From: Ptychodera flava
Lineage: Eukaryota > Hemichordata > Enteropneusta > Ptychoderidae
NCBI RefSeq assembly: GCF_041260155.1
Contig: NC_091930.1
Location: 48,839,402-48,903,401 of the forward strand
Reading direction: 5' to 3'
DNA length: 64,000 nt
The translations under genes were made by a program, and so were the position numbers. The stretch's first letter is position 1; each line of letters begins with the position of its first letter. The notes below the pieces were generated by a model, which had not been told where the DNA came from, did no database searches, and saw only the letters and a list, made by a program, of their open reading frames with translations. Shown here piece by piece: positions 1 through 11,047 of the stretch.

Positions 1-2585
1 TCAGATGCGGATGAAAAAACGATGACATACTTTAGCCAAGCAGTTTAGAAAGGAATTTGAATACCGTGGACCTATCGCATTAAGGTATTCATTCTAGTCT
101 TTCTTGAGGTCTAGTGACTCTGCTATATTCACATTCTAAATTTCCTGCTTTGTTTTCACTCCTAAACGCACAGATATTGGCTTTAGCAAAGTATTTAATT
201 CTCTCTTACTCACTCCGTGCCTGTCTCTATTAAAAGTTTCTGTCTCTAGGCTGTGGCATGTGGTGTTTATTAAGTCGAGCTTTAATCCTCAGCTGAACTG
301 CCTCTGCTCTGCTGTAGAGTGTCGTTAATGATGTACAATATGCTTTTCAGTGAAAGTCTGCTTAATGGCCGTGTCTTTTTGATGTTTCGAAACGTAACAA
401 CATAAAGAATGTCATGTTATGCACATCACACAATATATCAATATCTACGTGTTACTTGAAATAAAATCATGCTAACAAGCATCATGGTCTTGCTTCTTTC
501 AATGATCCTCGGCCAATGTCCAGATACCATGCAATCGAAGAGGGGCACCAGGCAAAATATCACGACACACGAATCTGCTACAGTGGCTGGCACCATGACT
601 AAGAATGCTGAAAATCTAAGTCGGTAATTCAAAATCTTCGCTGTTCGAACTTAGCTATTATTTCTGCTAATGGAGTGTTTTGCTTTGTGAACAAATTTAA
701 TATCAATATGTAGTTCCTATTGAACTATTGCAGCAAGATTGGTCTTGATTCACGTATCACATGTAATTCAGTTGTATATTTTCACGCAAATGGCAAGAAA
801 TACACGAAAATCACCGGCTTAAACTAAAGCTATACGAGCTACCAAATAACCTTTTTTTTCTAAATTCCTGCAGCATCAGAGTCAAGCCTTCCTTTGTTTC
901 TTCTCTCGACATTTATAATTCTTATGATATCTCACTAGATATTTCTGACTTTGTATGAACCCCTTGCAATCATAAACAGTCAGGCTTGTACAGCGATTTG
1001 TATCAGGCGTTTACTCCGTAATTTATCGCTCTACGATGTTGACGGCTCCAGTCTGGCGGTACTTATGTATACGTGCACACTACAAACAGAACTCAGGTGT
1101 TCGAATTCCTCTGTATCTCAGTATCCGTACTGATAATGGGTGAACAGACTAGTGACCTGAAAAAGGTCAATCGAATACTCAATCACCATTAGCATTCTAG
1201 TTGTGACATCGCCGACAACAGTACCGTCAATACATGACTGCACTACACATATCTTTCACGTTGCCTAGTCTTCCATCAAATTGAACGCAGACGTAAATGC
1301 CTCAATCGTCATTTGGATTCGTTCAGTGCAATATAGCAACGCGGATTACGAATTCATGAAGCATTGTACTCCTAAGTAGTGGACTGAATTAGGGGAACAC
1401 CCCTATCCCCAAATGTACACTACGTAATTCTGGGTAAGGAACATCTATATTTATCGAGTTTATACCCGGAGTTTCACGGCTCTCTACTACCGTAACTTTG
1501 CTATCAAGCAAACTTGAAATAACTTGCCTTAAAAATTTGCAGTCTTTGACCTTTTATACGACATTCGCTTTATACTCAAATGAGCATGAACCAAACAAAT
1601 CGATCTGTAAGTGAGGATATTGACTTTTCATACAATTTTAGGGGACACACTGACGAGTAAGCAGACGTGTCGTAAATTCAAAACGATAGCTTGATTACTA
1701 GTCACACTCGTTTCTAACATCCACGCTTGCTCGGCTGTCTCGGTGCTTAACGACTCAGTTATGAAGCACTGAGAACAGCAGTTCTATCACACTATTGATA
1801 ACCACAGTGTGTGTTTTGCTTTATTGACAGATGGTAGACCACCAGTAACAATACAGGGTGCAAAGGGTGTCTCAAACTGCCATTGATTCAAAGTAACGCT
1901 GTAGGTATGAGACCACAAGACACTAAGGGTACGTTGACCCGCACGAATAATGCTCAGTTCACCAACTATGCGATTATGTTTATACATAGACGATGATGCA
2001 GATAAGTTTGTGTCACGAACGAGTACAGAATAAGTGTTAGAAACTACAGTTAACCAAATACAAATGACATAAGCTGTGTTTCATAACCTTGTAATGACAT
2101 GGTGGACGTAAGTAACTAAGGATGTACGGGTTCAAATCACGTAACATACAGACGCTTCTGTAGTTCATGTGGGCTCTTGATAAATACTTAAAAGACAGTC
2201 TGTGCTTAAAAACTCATTTCTATGCTGCACAATAAATACTGAAGAAAGTTATGAATAGAATGGAACCTTGTAAAACTAAATACATCACACATTTTCAAAT
2301 TTGGCCTTTTGCAATATCTCAAACAATTAGGAATTTCAAATGAACTGACACAACTGCTGAATAATTGATTGTCTAATATATTTTTAAGATGAAAAAGCGT
2401 ATTCACATTGATGAAGTGTTAACATTTACTATAAGTCAAAGGAAAATGTATATTTTCGCTGAGTTGTCCTTGAGATACATGGTATAAATTAATTTTCAAG
2501 ATACAGCTATCTGATACACATTAGTTCAAATCTATTCTCTCTTCACTAAGAGTTATCTACAATTACAGGATGCTGATTTTAATCA
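1..2585. other. Non-coding stretch, nothing recognised
   Basis: I see no exon with supporting splice sites, no clear repeat family and no RNA gene here. The open frames are short (60-83 codons), overlap on both strands and lack recognisable motifs. It is probably the intergenic flank upstream of the first protease gene. Confidence 0.5.
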
Positions 2586-2589
2586 TTTA

Positions 2590-2965
2590 GTCATTTAAAT
2601 CTCCCCTGCCCTGTGGTGAAAAAAACCTGCCAGTTTTCCCCTGCCATGTAAACAAATTTCGTAACAGGCAAAAGCACTTGCTGTGTGTCCCCCTCCCAGG
2701 AAACACCAATATATTTAACTTTATACATAGGCTCAACTTCCCCTGTCCCCGTTTTACAAATAACTTCCCCTTTCCTCGGTTTTCCCCAATCCCAGTCCCC
2801 AGACCGATCACCCGATATGTGCCCTGCCCCCCACACCCTCAAAAAACACCCAAAACACTAATAATCTGCTCTCTGCCACCTAAAAATATGTCCCCTGCCC
2901 AAGCAAAATTAAAATTTCCCCTGCCCTCAAATGATTGCTCTCGGAATAGCTTTTTCGGTGAATAG
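2590..2965. repeat. C-rich (CCCCTGCCC-type) low-complexity stretch
   Basis: The motif CCCCTGCC and variants recur about ten times on the + strand, for example near 2597, 2640, 2740, 2768, 2890 and 2920, separated by A/T-rich spacers. The other strand is therefore rich in GGGG runs. All reading frames are open because stop codons are rare in this composition, so the 83-95 codon frames here are not evidence of a gene. It may be a worn mobile element with a biased composition; no terminal repeats could be set. Confidence 0.5.
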
Positions 2966-4974
2966 CTCCGTTTTCTGCACCTGTTTACAGTTGTGTCGAA
3001 TAACACGGGGAGTACGCACATTCAAACGACGTATACAGACTGAACTGCTGATAAAGCTATCAAGTTTTATACTTTGACCGAGTATCTGAAAGCGTTGATC
3101 ACACGAGTCGGATCAATACAAAATTGTTACATTTCACCAAAGCACAACGCATTTAAGAACAAGAGAAGCGCAGCTATTACTCGTTCAAAGCGTTTAATGA
3201 CGAACTGCATATCAATGTCAGGCCATAGGTACGTCCATTGCTTGCTTCGGCAGCTATAAATAAACACTGCACTCAAATGTATTCCCACAATGCATTGCAA
3301 ATACGTCATGTAACTGATTGACCCGCCATAATACAGCTCTTCTATTTCAAAACAATAGAACTGCAAACCTCGTTCCCCGGGCAAACTCGCAAGGTACGTC
3401 AACTACATACATTTCGGTTTTTGGAAGTTTACACCTCAACTACTCTATGGAAGGGACGGATTACAAAGAAAGAATCCGTTAAAACCTCTACGAGTTACCC
3501 ACAATATGGCGCATGACTAAGCAGCCATTACAGCATGTTTGGCAACGTAGCAGTAATAAATTCTCATCGGCGGGATTATTTTTGGACATTTAAGGTGACG
3601 TAGGAGACAGATAAGCCGTTAAACATGTGTTTCTAAAGGTGGGGTGTTGGTACACATAGCCTGATCATTGAGCAATTAAACCTTTGGAAATATTTTGACA
3701 GCTTTGTGGGTAGAGTAAAGGCGTCGCGTCAACCAGCTTTGGGCCAGCATCATGCAAGATATGTAATACATGTCTTTTTCAGCGAACACATCTTTGTAGC
3801 TAAGCCCGTAGGTGAGCAAATTTAAGGTGTCCCAAATTTAAATATCATCTACTGTTACTATTGGTGTGGTTTAGGTTTAACTAAATTAAACTGCCAATGG
3901 CGATGAAAATCGAGGAATGCTAAAAAGCGTGCAGCTTATCAAACCCTTTTACGGCCGGCATACTACTTGCACTCCATTCCTCGATTCGAACGCCAATATC
4001 TATAGTTGAGTTGTGGACTTATTTGGTACTCTTCGCCATCAACCGACAAAAAATTGAGGTATCTTTATGGCAGGGAGAGCCTCGGTATCGCCAGAGATTT
4101 CAGCAACAAAACTCATAATAACGCGATAGCACTGTCAGTGGCTGCTTGCTCATATGATATGTGCAGGGAGGCAGACGTTTTTGCCAGGGACAAAGGTCAT
4201 TTGACAGGTATTGGTGATTACAGATCAGGTGGTGAGGACACAGTCGAGTGAGCAAAATGTTTGCACTTTGACTGTCAACAGACCGACTAGAAGGTGATAT
4301 ATTTGTTTAGGTAGAATAGCTGTCGTTCACGTTCTTCGACTTTTGAACCGCTTGTTCCTTAAACACTAGCTTTATTTGTTTAGTTGTATGTAAAGTAACA
4401 CTAACGGCCAGGCCAGTTATGAGGAAGACAGATAAGTGAGTTATCTAACGATCAGTCAGTGCGGGTCAGACGGGTATTTTTGAATCAATATCATGCAAAC
4501 CGTTTCTCTGGCATGTAAATTGTTCCATTATTAGGTACAAAAACGATAAAATCCTTCCTGATTTAATATCGTTGTCAAAACAACGCCTTACTGACCAGAC
4601 GTCACGGTTCTGCTTCTCGCTCATTCAAACTTGACATGTGTTCCGGCCCTCTGTCAATCATATCAAGTTCTGACTTGTGTGGGCCAGCTCTTCAAAGTTT
4701 TAAACGAATACCTAGCTGACAGTGCTATCTTCAGTAGTTCTTTCGACCAGTTACTGCAATTCTTCAAACAAATCTTGATCCTCTCGGGATTTATAAGGTA
4801 ACTTCAACTCACCAATCATAGTACAAATATGTTTATAATACTCAGAATTGCCTATTTGCAAGATGAAATTAATGTACAGTGCATGGTCTTTTCTCACTTT
4901 GAAGCGCTTCTGTTAAGTCGTGTTCTCAATAAAGCCCACTTCCTCCCTGTATATTGTCCTATTTGCATGTCAAT
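2966..4974. other. Intergenic, probably promoter side of FAM111-like gene 1
   Basis: No convincing coding exon or repeat was found. The frame 4006-4251 (81 codons) has no recognisable motif. The promoter of gene 1 should lie near the right end, but I could not identify a TATA box or initiator. Confidence 0.4.
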
Positions 4975-6335
4975 ATGAAGAGGAAATTGTATCATGGTGA
5001 AGGGACACGTCAGAATCGGGGTAATCCTACACACAACGACTCTCAAATACCGCATGAAGACACAAAATCAGGAAAACACAAACGGTAGGTTTCTGCCACT
5101 AAAACTGTTTTGATGAATTCAATGCTGTAAGTTCGGTACTAACAGCACTCACAGCATTTCTATATTCAAGTTTTACCCTGCCAGGAAATCGTCTACGATA
5201 AAAACAAAATTGTCAGTGCATGTTTCGAATCCCTCCTTATTGCGACACTATAACGTTCGGAGCGGCAAAGACAAAGTGATGCCCTAAAATGAAATAATAT
5301 TTTACAGTACACAAATACCTGACAAATAATATCTATGGAATACTTCTAAGGCGCGATCGCTGCCGCCCTTTCCGTGCTGTGTGTATGCATTCTTAAAATT
5401 TGACTGAAAGTGACTTTGTTAAAAAAGCAAACGTCGAAACCATCACGACATGCTACAGCAAAACAGACAGAAATAATAACCATATGATACTGATTCGGCA
5501 TTACACTTTCATTATTGACTACCAGACCTACACCAGTGGTCAGCCCACGAGACGCAAAGAATCAGAGCGTCGTTTAATGGCAGCTGGTGGGGCACAAGAA
5601 TCTTGTGAGTCTCTTTTCAGAAATCTACATAAGTTCAGATAATTTAAAAATCATATTTAATCTCGAGAACGGAATAGGTCAAATTTCACATATGATACAG
5701 CAAAATTTTCAAAACTGTAAATTCCGACTCACAATGACACAATGACCAAACGATTTATTACTGAAACCATGAGATGAAGGAGGAGAATAACTTTTAATAG
5801 GGGAATAGGATATGTCCGATAAGAGGGATATGGGGGGGGGTGTCAGTCAAAGGAATAGTAAATACTGCACTGCATTTTATTATTTGCACACGTATACAGC
5901 TCTCTGATTTTCACAATTTCCACCGCAGTTACAACAAATCAATGAAACTACTGTTTTAATATTTCAAATCGATGACACAAATTTGATGAATTTCATCGTC
6001 ACGTTTAAATGATTTTGCGTGTAACTGTGTTTCTTTAATTCTGGTTCAGTTCAACAGCCGAGAAAGATGTATAGATGCGTAAAACAAGGTTTCCCTTCCA
6101 GGTATGTATTGAGCCTAAAACATTAAAGCAACAATATACACGACCTTTGAAAAGAATGCCAGGATGTATGAAATGTCATATAAAGTACATTTAACAAAGC
6201 GAGAGTGGCCCGGGGTTACTCTCGAAGCAAGTAGTTTATATAATGTAATGTAAATGTACTGTAATGTAATGTTAGTAATGAAATGTAATGTCATCTATGC
6301 ATCGCCTTCACTACACACACACATACACGCTCCCC

Positions 6336-6420
<85 letters not shown>

Positions 6421-8264
6421 AAGATTATGCTGCCATGTACTATCCCCGTGGTTCATCTTTGTAGTTTCACATCCTCATAGTGTATAATCTGTATCACAAA
6501 CTTTGTTTAATTTGATAAAACAGGTCAGCTGACAACTCTAACAGGAGTGAGAGAAGGAGGGCAGGCAAGGATGAATCCGACGGGGAAGGTATCCATGCAG
6601 AGGCTGTGGACAAAGCAGTTGTTCAGTTCACTGCAAATATCAGGTCTAACGCAAACAAACCCAGGGGTGGTAAAAGTCAAAGCTACAAGCAGTACATGAA
6701 TTACGAAATTTCTTGCAATGGTGCAGTTTCCATAATGGATGCTCCCAAATATCATGATACATTCACAATGAAAAATCCAAACTTTGACTATAGCTTCATT
6801 TTTCCTGAAGTTAGCGGAGACGAAAGTACCATTCCGAACCTTGGAGCTCCGGTTAAGCTATTTGAAGGCAAAACTATTGTTTACGATGTTAAACCTAAAC
6901 TTACAGTAAAACCTTCAGATTACCGTAGGAAATTTTTCCCTGAAGATTACAAAGCTGTTCGTGGTAACGTTATTATCAGCATGAAATCAGAACATGTCCG
7001 AGGTAAAATCACAAATATGGATGGTAGGCATTACAAAAATTCTCTTTTGGCCGTGACTTTTCTTCAGGGCGAATCATTACGTGAAGCACTAGAAAAAGAT
7101 GGCCGTTTTAAATCCAACGTTATTCAGGGATGTGTCTTGAGAAACGTAAAAAATAAAGACGCAGCGATAAGCCCAGATGCCATGGCTAGTGCTTATCAAA
7201 ATAAGGTATTGTACATTGATTGGGATGGTAAGCCAGAGAAAACCCAGACCGACAATATCGCTGAAGATGAATCTGTTGATGATGTTGACAACCCTTGCCC
7301 GTCCGGTTCCGATCAGGACGTCCTTGAAAACTTGGGGCAGATTGAAGACATGTTCCCGATAATAGCTGAGTCGTACAAGAGCCTAGATTTTTCTCAGGAA
7401 GGAAAATCAAAAGAGAAAGTTGTCAGTAAAATACTTGCTAAACCGTTCAGTTCAACTTATGATACTCTGTCTGTGGCAATAATCAACAGGTACCAGAAAT
7501 CCACTGGTATCATCTACATTCACAGAGGTGATGAACAGCTAGCAATAGGCACTGGGTTTATCCTGAAATTTCCATACGTTCTCACTAACCATCATGTCAT
7601 TGATGCTATTTACAAACTAGCCGGTGAAGATCATGTTAGGATTTGCTTCAATTACACCACAGGCACTATTGCCGGTCAGCCACACTCCAAGAAATATTCA
7701 TTTATACAACAAAGGAATAATTCATTATTCATGGTCTATTTTCAGAGTCCCGAGGCGAATTTAGATTATGCAATATTAAAATTACATTTCGAGAACAGAG
7801 TGGACACTGATGAAGCCCAGGATGACTTCCCTGCCTTAGCATGGTGGATAGCTGCATTTCCAACACACAGTTCTGCCCTTTCTATAATGGGACATCCCTA
7901 CGGCCGTGTTCTTCAAATGGACACTCGGTGTTCTTTAGCGTTGGATAAGCTTAGGAAGATTCCAGTTTACCTCAAACTAAGCAGTTTTGACAAGGAAACT
8001 GCTCGATCGGCACTCTCAGTAGATCGCATCGCATATGATACAAACATGTTTGAAGGAGCATCGGGATCCCCTGTGTTTACTCCGCAGGGACATCTGGTTG
8101 CACTTCATACGAGAGGGTGTTTTAGACAAGATGCTCTTCGCAGTGAATTTGAACAGGGTGTAACCCTAAAGAGTATCATAAATGATATTAAAAAGCAGGC
8201 TACGAATGAAAGAAAGAAAACCATTATGTCTCGCGTTTTCTCACGACGTTTCTTATCAACTTAA
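4975..8264 (+). CDS. FAM111-like serine protease, gene 1 (two exons, 616 aa)
   Basis: Exon 1 is 4975-5084 and ends at the donor AACG|GTAGGT. Exon 2 is 6524-8264, after a CAG acceptor. The phases match (2 bases + 1), giving 616 residues. The ATG at 4975 is the first after an in-frame stop. Residues 1-64 are polar and basic (MKRKLYHGEG; RSERRRAGK), suggesting a nuclear protein without a signal peptide. Around residues 217-232 the segment GESLREALEKDGRF matches a conserved FAM111 motif that precedes the protease. The trypsin-like domain spans about 345-600: catalytic His394 in LTNHHVID, Asp451 in NLDYAILKL and Ser550 in GASGSPVF. IMGHPYG and FEQGVTLKSI are also family-like. Vertebrate FAM111A is a PCNA-linked protease acting on DNA-bound proteins; that role here is inference. 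A further small exon in the 1.4 kb intron cannot be excluded. An AATAAA lies at 8409. Confidence 0.85.
6339..6417. repeat. (CT)n microsatellite in gene 1 intron
   Basis: An unbroken dinucleotide run of about 79 bases. It lies about 105 bases upstream of the exon 2 acceptor of FAM111-like gene 1, so the pre-mRNA carries a very long pyrimidine tract near the 3' splice site. The Leu-Ser frame across it is an artefact. Confidence 0.95.
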
Positions 8265-8408
8265 GTACATTATAAGTGACCTATTCCCATCATGTTGCCT
8301 TGACATAAGAAAGCTTGATAAAGCGTAAACTCGTGAGATAGTTAACGCTAATAATTATCTGGCGAATGTATGAAAGAGTAACCTTATATCAAATTACTTA
8401 AACCTTGC

Positions 8409-8414
8409 AATAAA
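8409..8414 (+). promoter_or_regulatory. Candidate poly(A) signal of FAM111-like gene 1
   Basis: A canonical AATAAA hexamer lies 145 bases after the stop codon of gene 1, a normal 3' UTR distance. No other evidence is available. Confidence 0.4.
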
Positions 8415-8943
8415 TCACTAAGCTAAATACTCCTCTCATAGCTGCCATAAAGTCGAAGGAATTTCCTGTAACAACTAATCCTAAGCTTTAATTCAAGCGT
8501 TGAAAAGTGTGAATTATTGAAGTCCGGACCAAACTCTTTGTTGCCTTCCATGATACAACATAGGCCTTCAGATAACCTTGCCGGGTGCCATTCATGTTCT
8601 GTATACTTTTTTATAATTATACAAGGGTAAATTTTGAAGACGAGCGGAGCATACCATAGTAGGAATCATAAATAGACTTAAAACTTCTTGTAGACACCAC
8701 CGCTGTGTTTCGCCTTAATCTGTTAGTGTTTTTTTCTGATTGCATATTTAAGTTCAAGTTTTTGTAAAGATATCAAACATCTTTGCAATGTGAGTTCTTT
8801 ATCGCGTATTACGTTAAAATCACATGATTAGTATGCGTACATTTGAATTTTTTGGAAAGTACCTTTGCTGTGGTAATGCTGAGTATCTCAGAGGCACACC
8901 ATATGATATCAACAGTATTTGCTCTTTTCAAACAAACTATTTA
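8415..8943. other. Intergenic, nothing recognised
   Basis: AT-rich sequence with no supported exon or repeat. Confidence 0.4.
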
Positions 8944-9133
8944 AATAATAACACATGAGAGCGAGGGCAATATCACGATTTATTGCCTGCCCAAGGGATG
9001 ATGGTCATGATCGAAATACTGATGATGCCCGGAGCCGTAGGCGAGGGCATAATCAGTATTTCGATCATAACCACCAGCCCGAGGGCGGGCAGAAAAATCG
9101 TGATATTGCCCTCGCTCTCATGTGTTATTATTT
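8944..9133. repeat. Long near-perfect palindrome (foldback element)
   Basis: The left arm starting AATAATAACACATGAGAG is mirrored by the right arm ending in its reverse complement at 9133. About 38 bases at the outer ends are identical, and pairing continues with few mismatches to a centre near 9038, leaving almost no spacer. The inner parts also pair (CGAAATACTGAT with ATCAGTATTTCG). The unit would fold into a hairpin of about 90 base pairs. It may be a foldback or snapback miniature transposon. A 202-codon minus-strand frame across it is a by-product. Confidence 0.85.
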
Positions 9134-10702
9134 TTATTACACCGAACAAGCAAACATGCAAAGAAACAAAAACACAAAGACTTCTTCGAGTACAGTTCGC
9201 CCTCTGAGTCCGGACCTCAGCGTAAAATGTTGTCAGTGCCGAGTCTAGGAAAGCCGCTAAAGTTTGCCGATTTCCTCGGTGCCGTATCCAAATTTGTTGC
9301 TTGCATAGTCGCTGAACACAGAAATTGCATTCCTTGTTGCCATTTACGTTCGTTTGCTGTTTACTTGCATCAAAATATCGTCTAACTGTGCCGGTGACAG
9401 CTCTGCATGACGTTTCGCAGCCATAAGTCGCCAACTGCAAGGTACAACAAGCGAACGACAATTTGTTTTGCGCAGAAAGAATGCGCAGTAAGTAAAATGA
9501 CGCCATCCATGTAATATCAAATGCAGAGAGCATCATCAAGTCCGCAGAGGGCGTCAACACATTCGCAGAGGGCATCATCACGTTCTTTTACATGTCAACG
9601 TGAGTCGTGTTTAACCAATGGCAGTGCACGCTGAATGAGTTAGGTGTAATAATACAGTATTTAGCTCTATTGACATTTAAATATAGCTTCAGCCTGAACA
9701 TTGATGTACCTTAAGCACAGCACTCACTTGAACACGTTGAATGTTGTGTGTTAGATTTGTCAGCCCAGGTCCTTTATAGTAATGTCCTATTTTTTAATTG
9801 TTAAATGATACTACGGACAAATGATTGTGAATAAGTCGTTTTGTATGCGATGCTACAACTTTGTATTTCAACGTATTTTGAGAAAAGTAGAATAAAATGT
9901 TTTTATTTTCTGGAAGAAAATTTGTAAATTGAATGATTCTTGTCCTATCTTTTTTACGCGCTTGATTAAGAAACACATCTAGTAGTGCCTTCTGCGACTG
10001 ATGAAATCCGAGACAGTGGTAAGAAAAAAATATCTGTTTGTATTTTGAGTCTTTTATTTCAAAATTCAAACTTTCTTTGATTGTGCGTTCGCCATTATAC
10101 TCGACAGTCCCTTACCATGAAATAAGTCTTCATAAAATGACAACAGTATTTGTTGAGAAATACCGAAACTTTTTCACAAAAAATAATTATTTTTGAGGAA
10201 TGCTAAGTTATGAAGAGCACGATAGAGTGTAAGTCATAGGTTTCAAAACAAACACTTGTACAATGACAAATGGAAACATGTCATTTCGTACTCTGACCAA
10301 AACCTGTCCTTTTTATAGAGCACATTAAACCAAATTTAAATAACTTAAAAATCCAGAGTGGAGTGAAAGTGCTTCAAAATTTTATAAAAAGTAAAGTAGT
10401 TAGGTAAAATATATATTTATTTCAAACCAGTTGTGTGAACTGTGCCTTTATTTCGCTTCCATGTCATTCTTTTCCCAGTGGTAGTACTCTTTGGTTTAGT
10501 CCAAACCAAGTCAATAAAATGTGAATTTTTCGTCGCTATAGGGCGGGGACGGAAAGATACTTTCTTTACCGTAAAAGGGTAAGAAACGGTACACACCCTG
10601 TATGCGGTAAAACTCGCAAAGTGCAACTGATTTTCTAAAATATCCATGTAAATGAAAGCAAAACATCACATGGCCTATTTCTTATGTATCCATCGTTTTC
10701 AG
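9134..10702. other. Non-coding stretch with no assigned feature
   Basis: Some open frames cross 9134-9580 on both strands, but none shows a known motif or paired splice sites. The stretch 9150-9600 repeats phrases such as CGCAGAGGGC near 9543 and 9570. AT-rich sequence follows to the candidate exon at 10703. Confidence 0.35.
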
Positions 10703-11047
10703 TTCTCTTGCAAGTCGTAAAAGTACTGCTCACCCATTTGGGACTCGCAGGGTCTTCGGGGAGATTCAGGAGATTGGATTGCAGTTCAGGCGCGATCACT
10801 GGGAAGAATCTGAGAGGAGTCAACAACATCCAGCAACTTGCTCGTCATGGCAAACTTCTTGCTTGTCTATATTCCATCGACAAGGTTTTCACTGTTGAAA
10901 GAGCCAGTGAGTTCAACTTACACGAACAAGACGTTTCAGTCGGTCTCACTGTCAAGCGTAGATTTCTGACGACAGTGTTACATGACAGCGGTCGATCGAC
11001 TGAACGGCGTGTGGAGTACGAAGGTGTTGTGATCTTCCATTCGTCAA
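10703..11047 (+). CDS. Candidate internal coding exon, product unknown
   Basis: An open frame runs from an acceptor (GTTTTCAG at 10695-10702, with in-phase alternative AGs at 10714 and 10750) to a strong donor TCAA|GTAAGT at 11048. The exon enters and leaves in phase 1. The peptide is well mixed, not low complexity, and includes NLRGVNNIQQLARHGKLL and VSVGLTVKRRFLTTVL. I do not recognise its family, and it does not align by eye with the N-terminal region of FAM111-like gene 1. Its donor phase fits the acceptor at 15513 of gene 2, so it could be an upstream exon of a longer gene 2 transcript, or part of a separate gene. Confidence 0.45.

Noticed and set aside
4006-5642. Frames at 4006-4251 and 5400-5642 as extra exons of protease gene 1
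   Set aside because: No consistent splice phase with exon 1 or exon 2; the peptides show no FAM111 similarity.
8973-9581. 202-codon minus-strand open frame
   Set aside because: It runs through the palindrome and low-information sequence; no motif and no splice sites.
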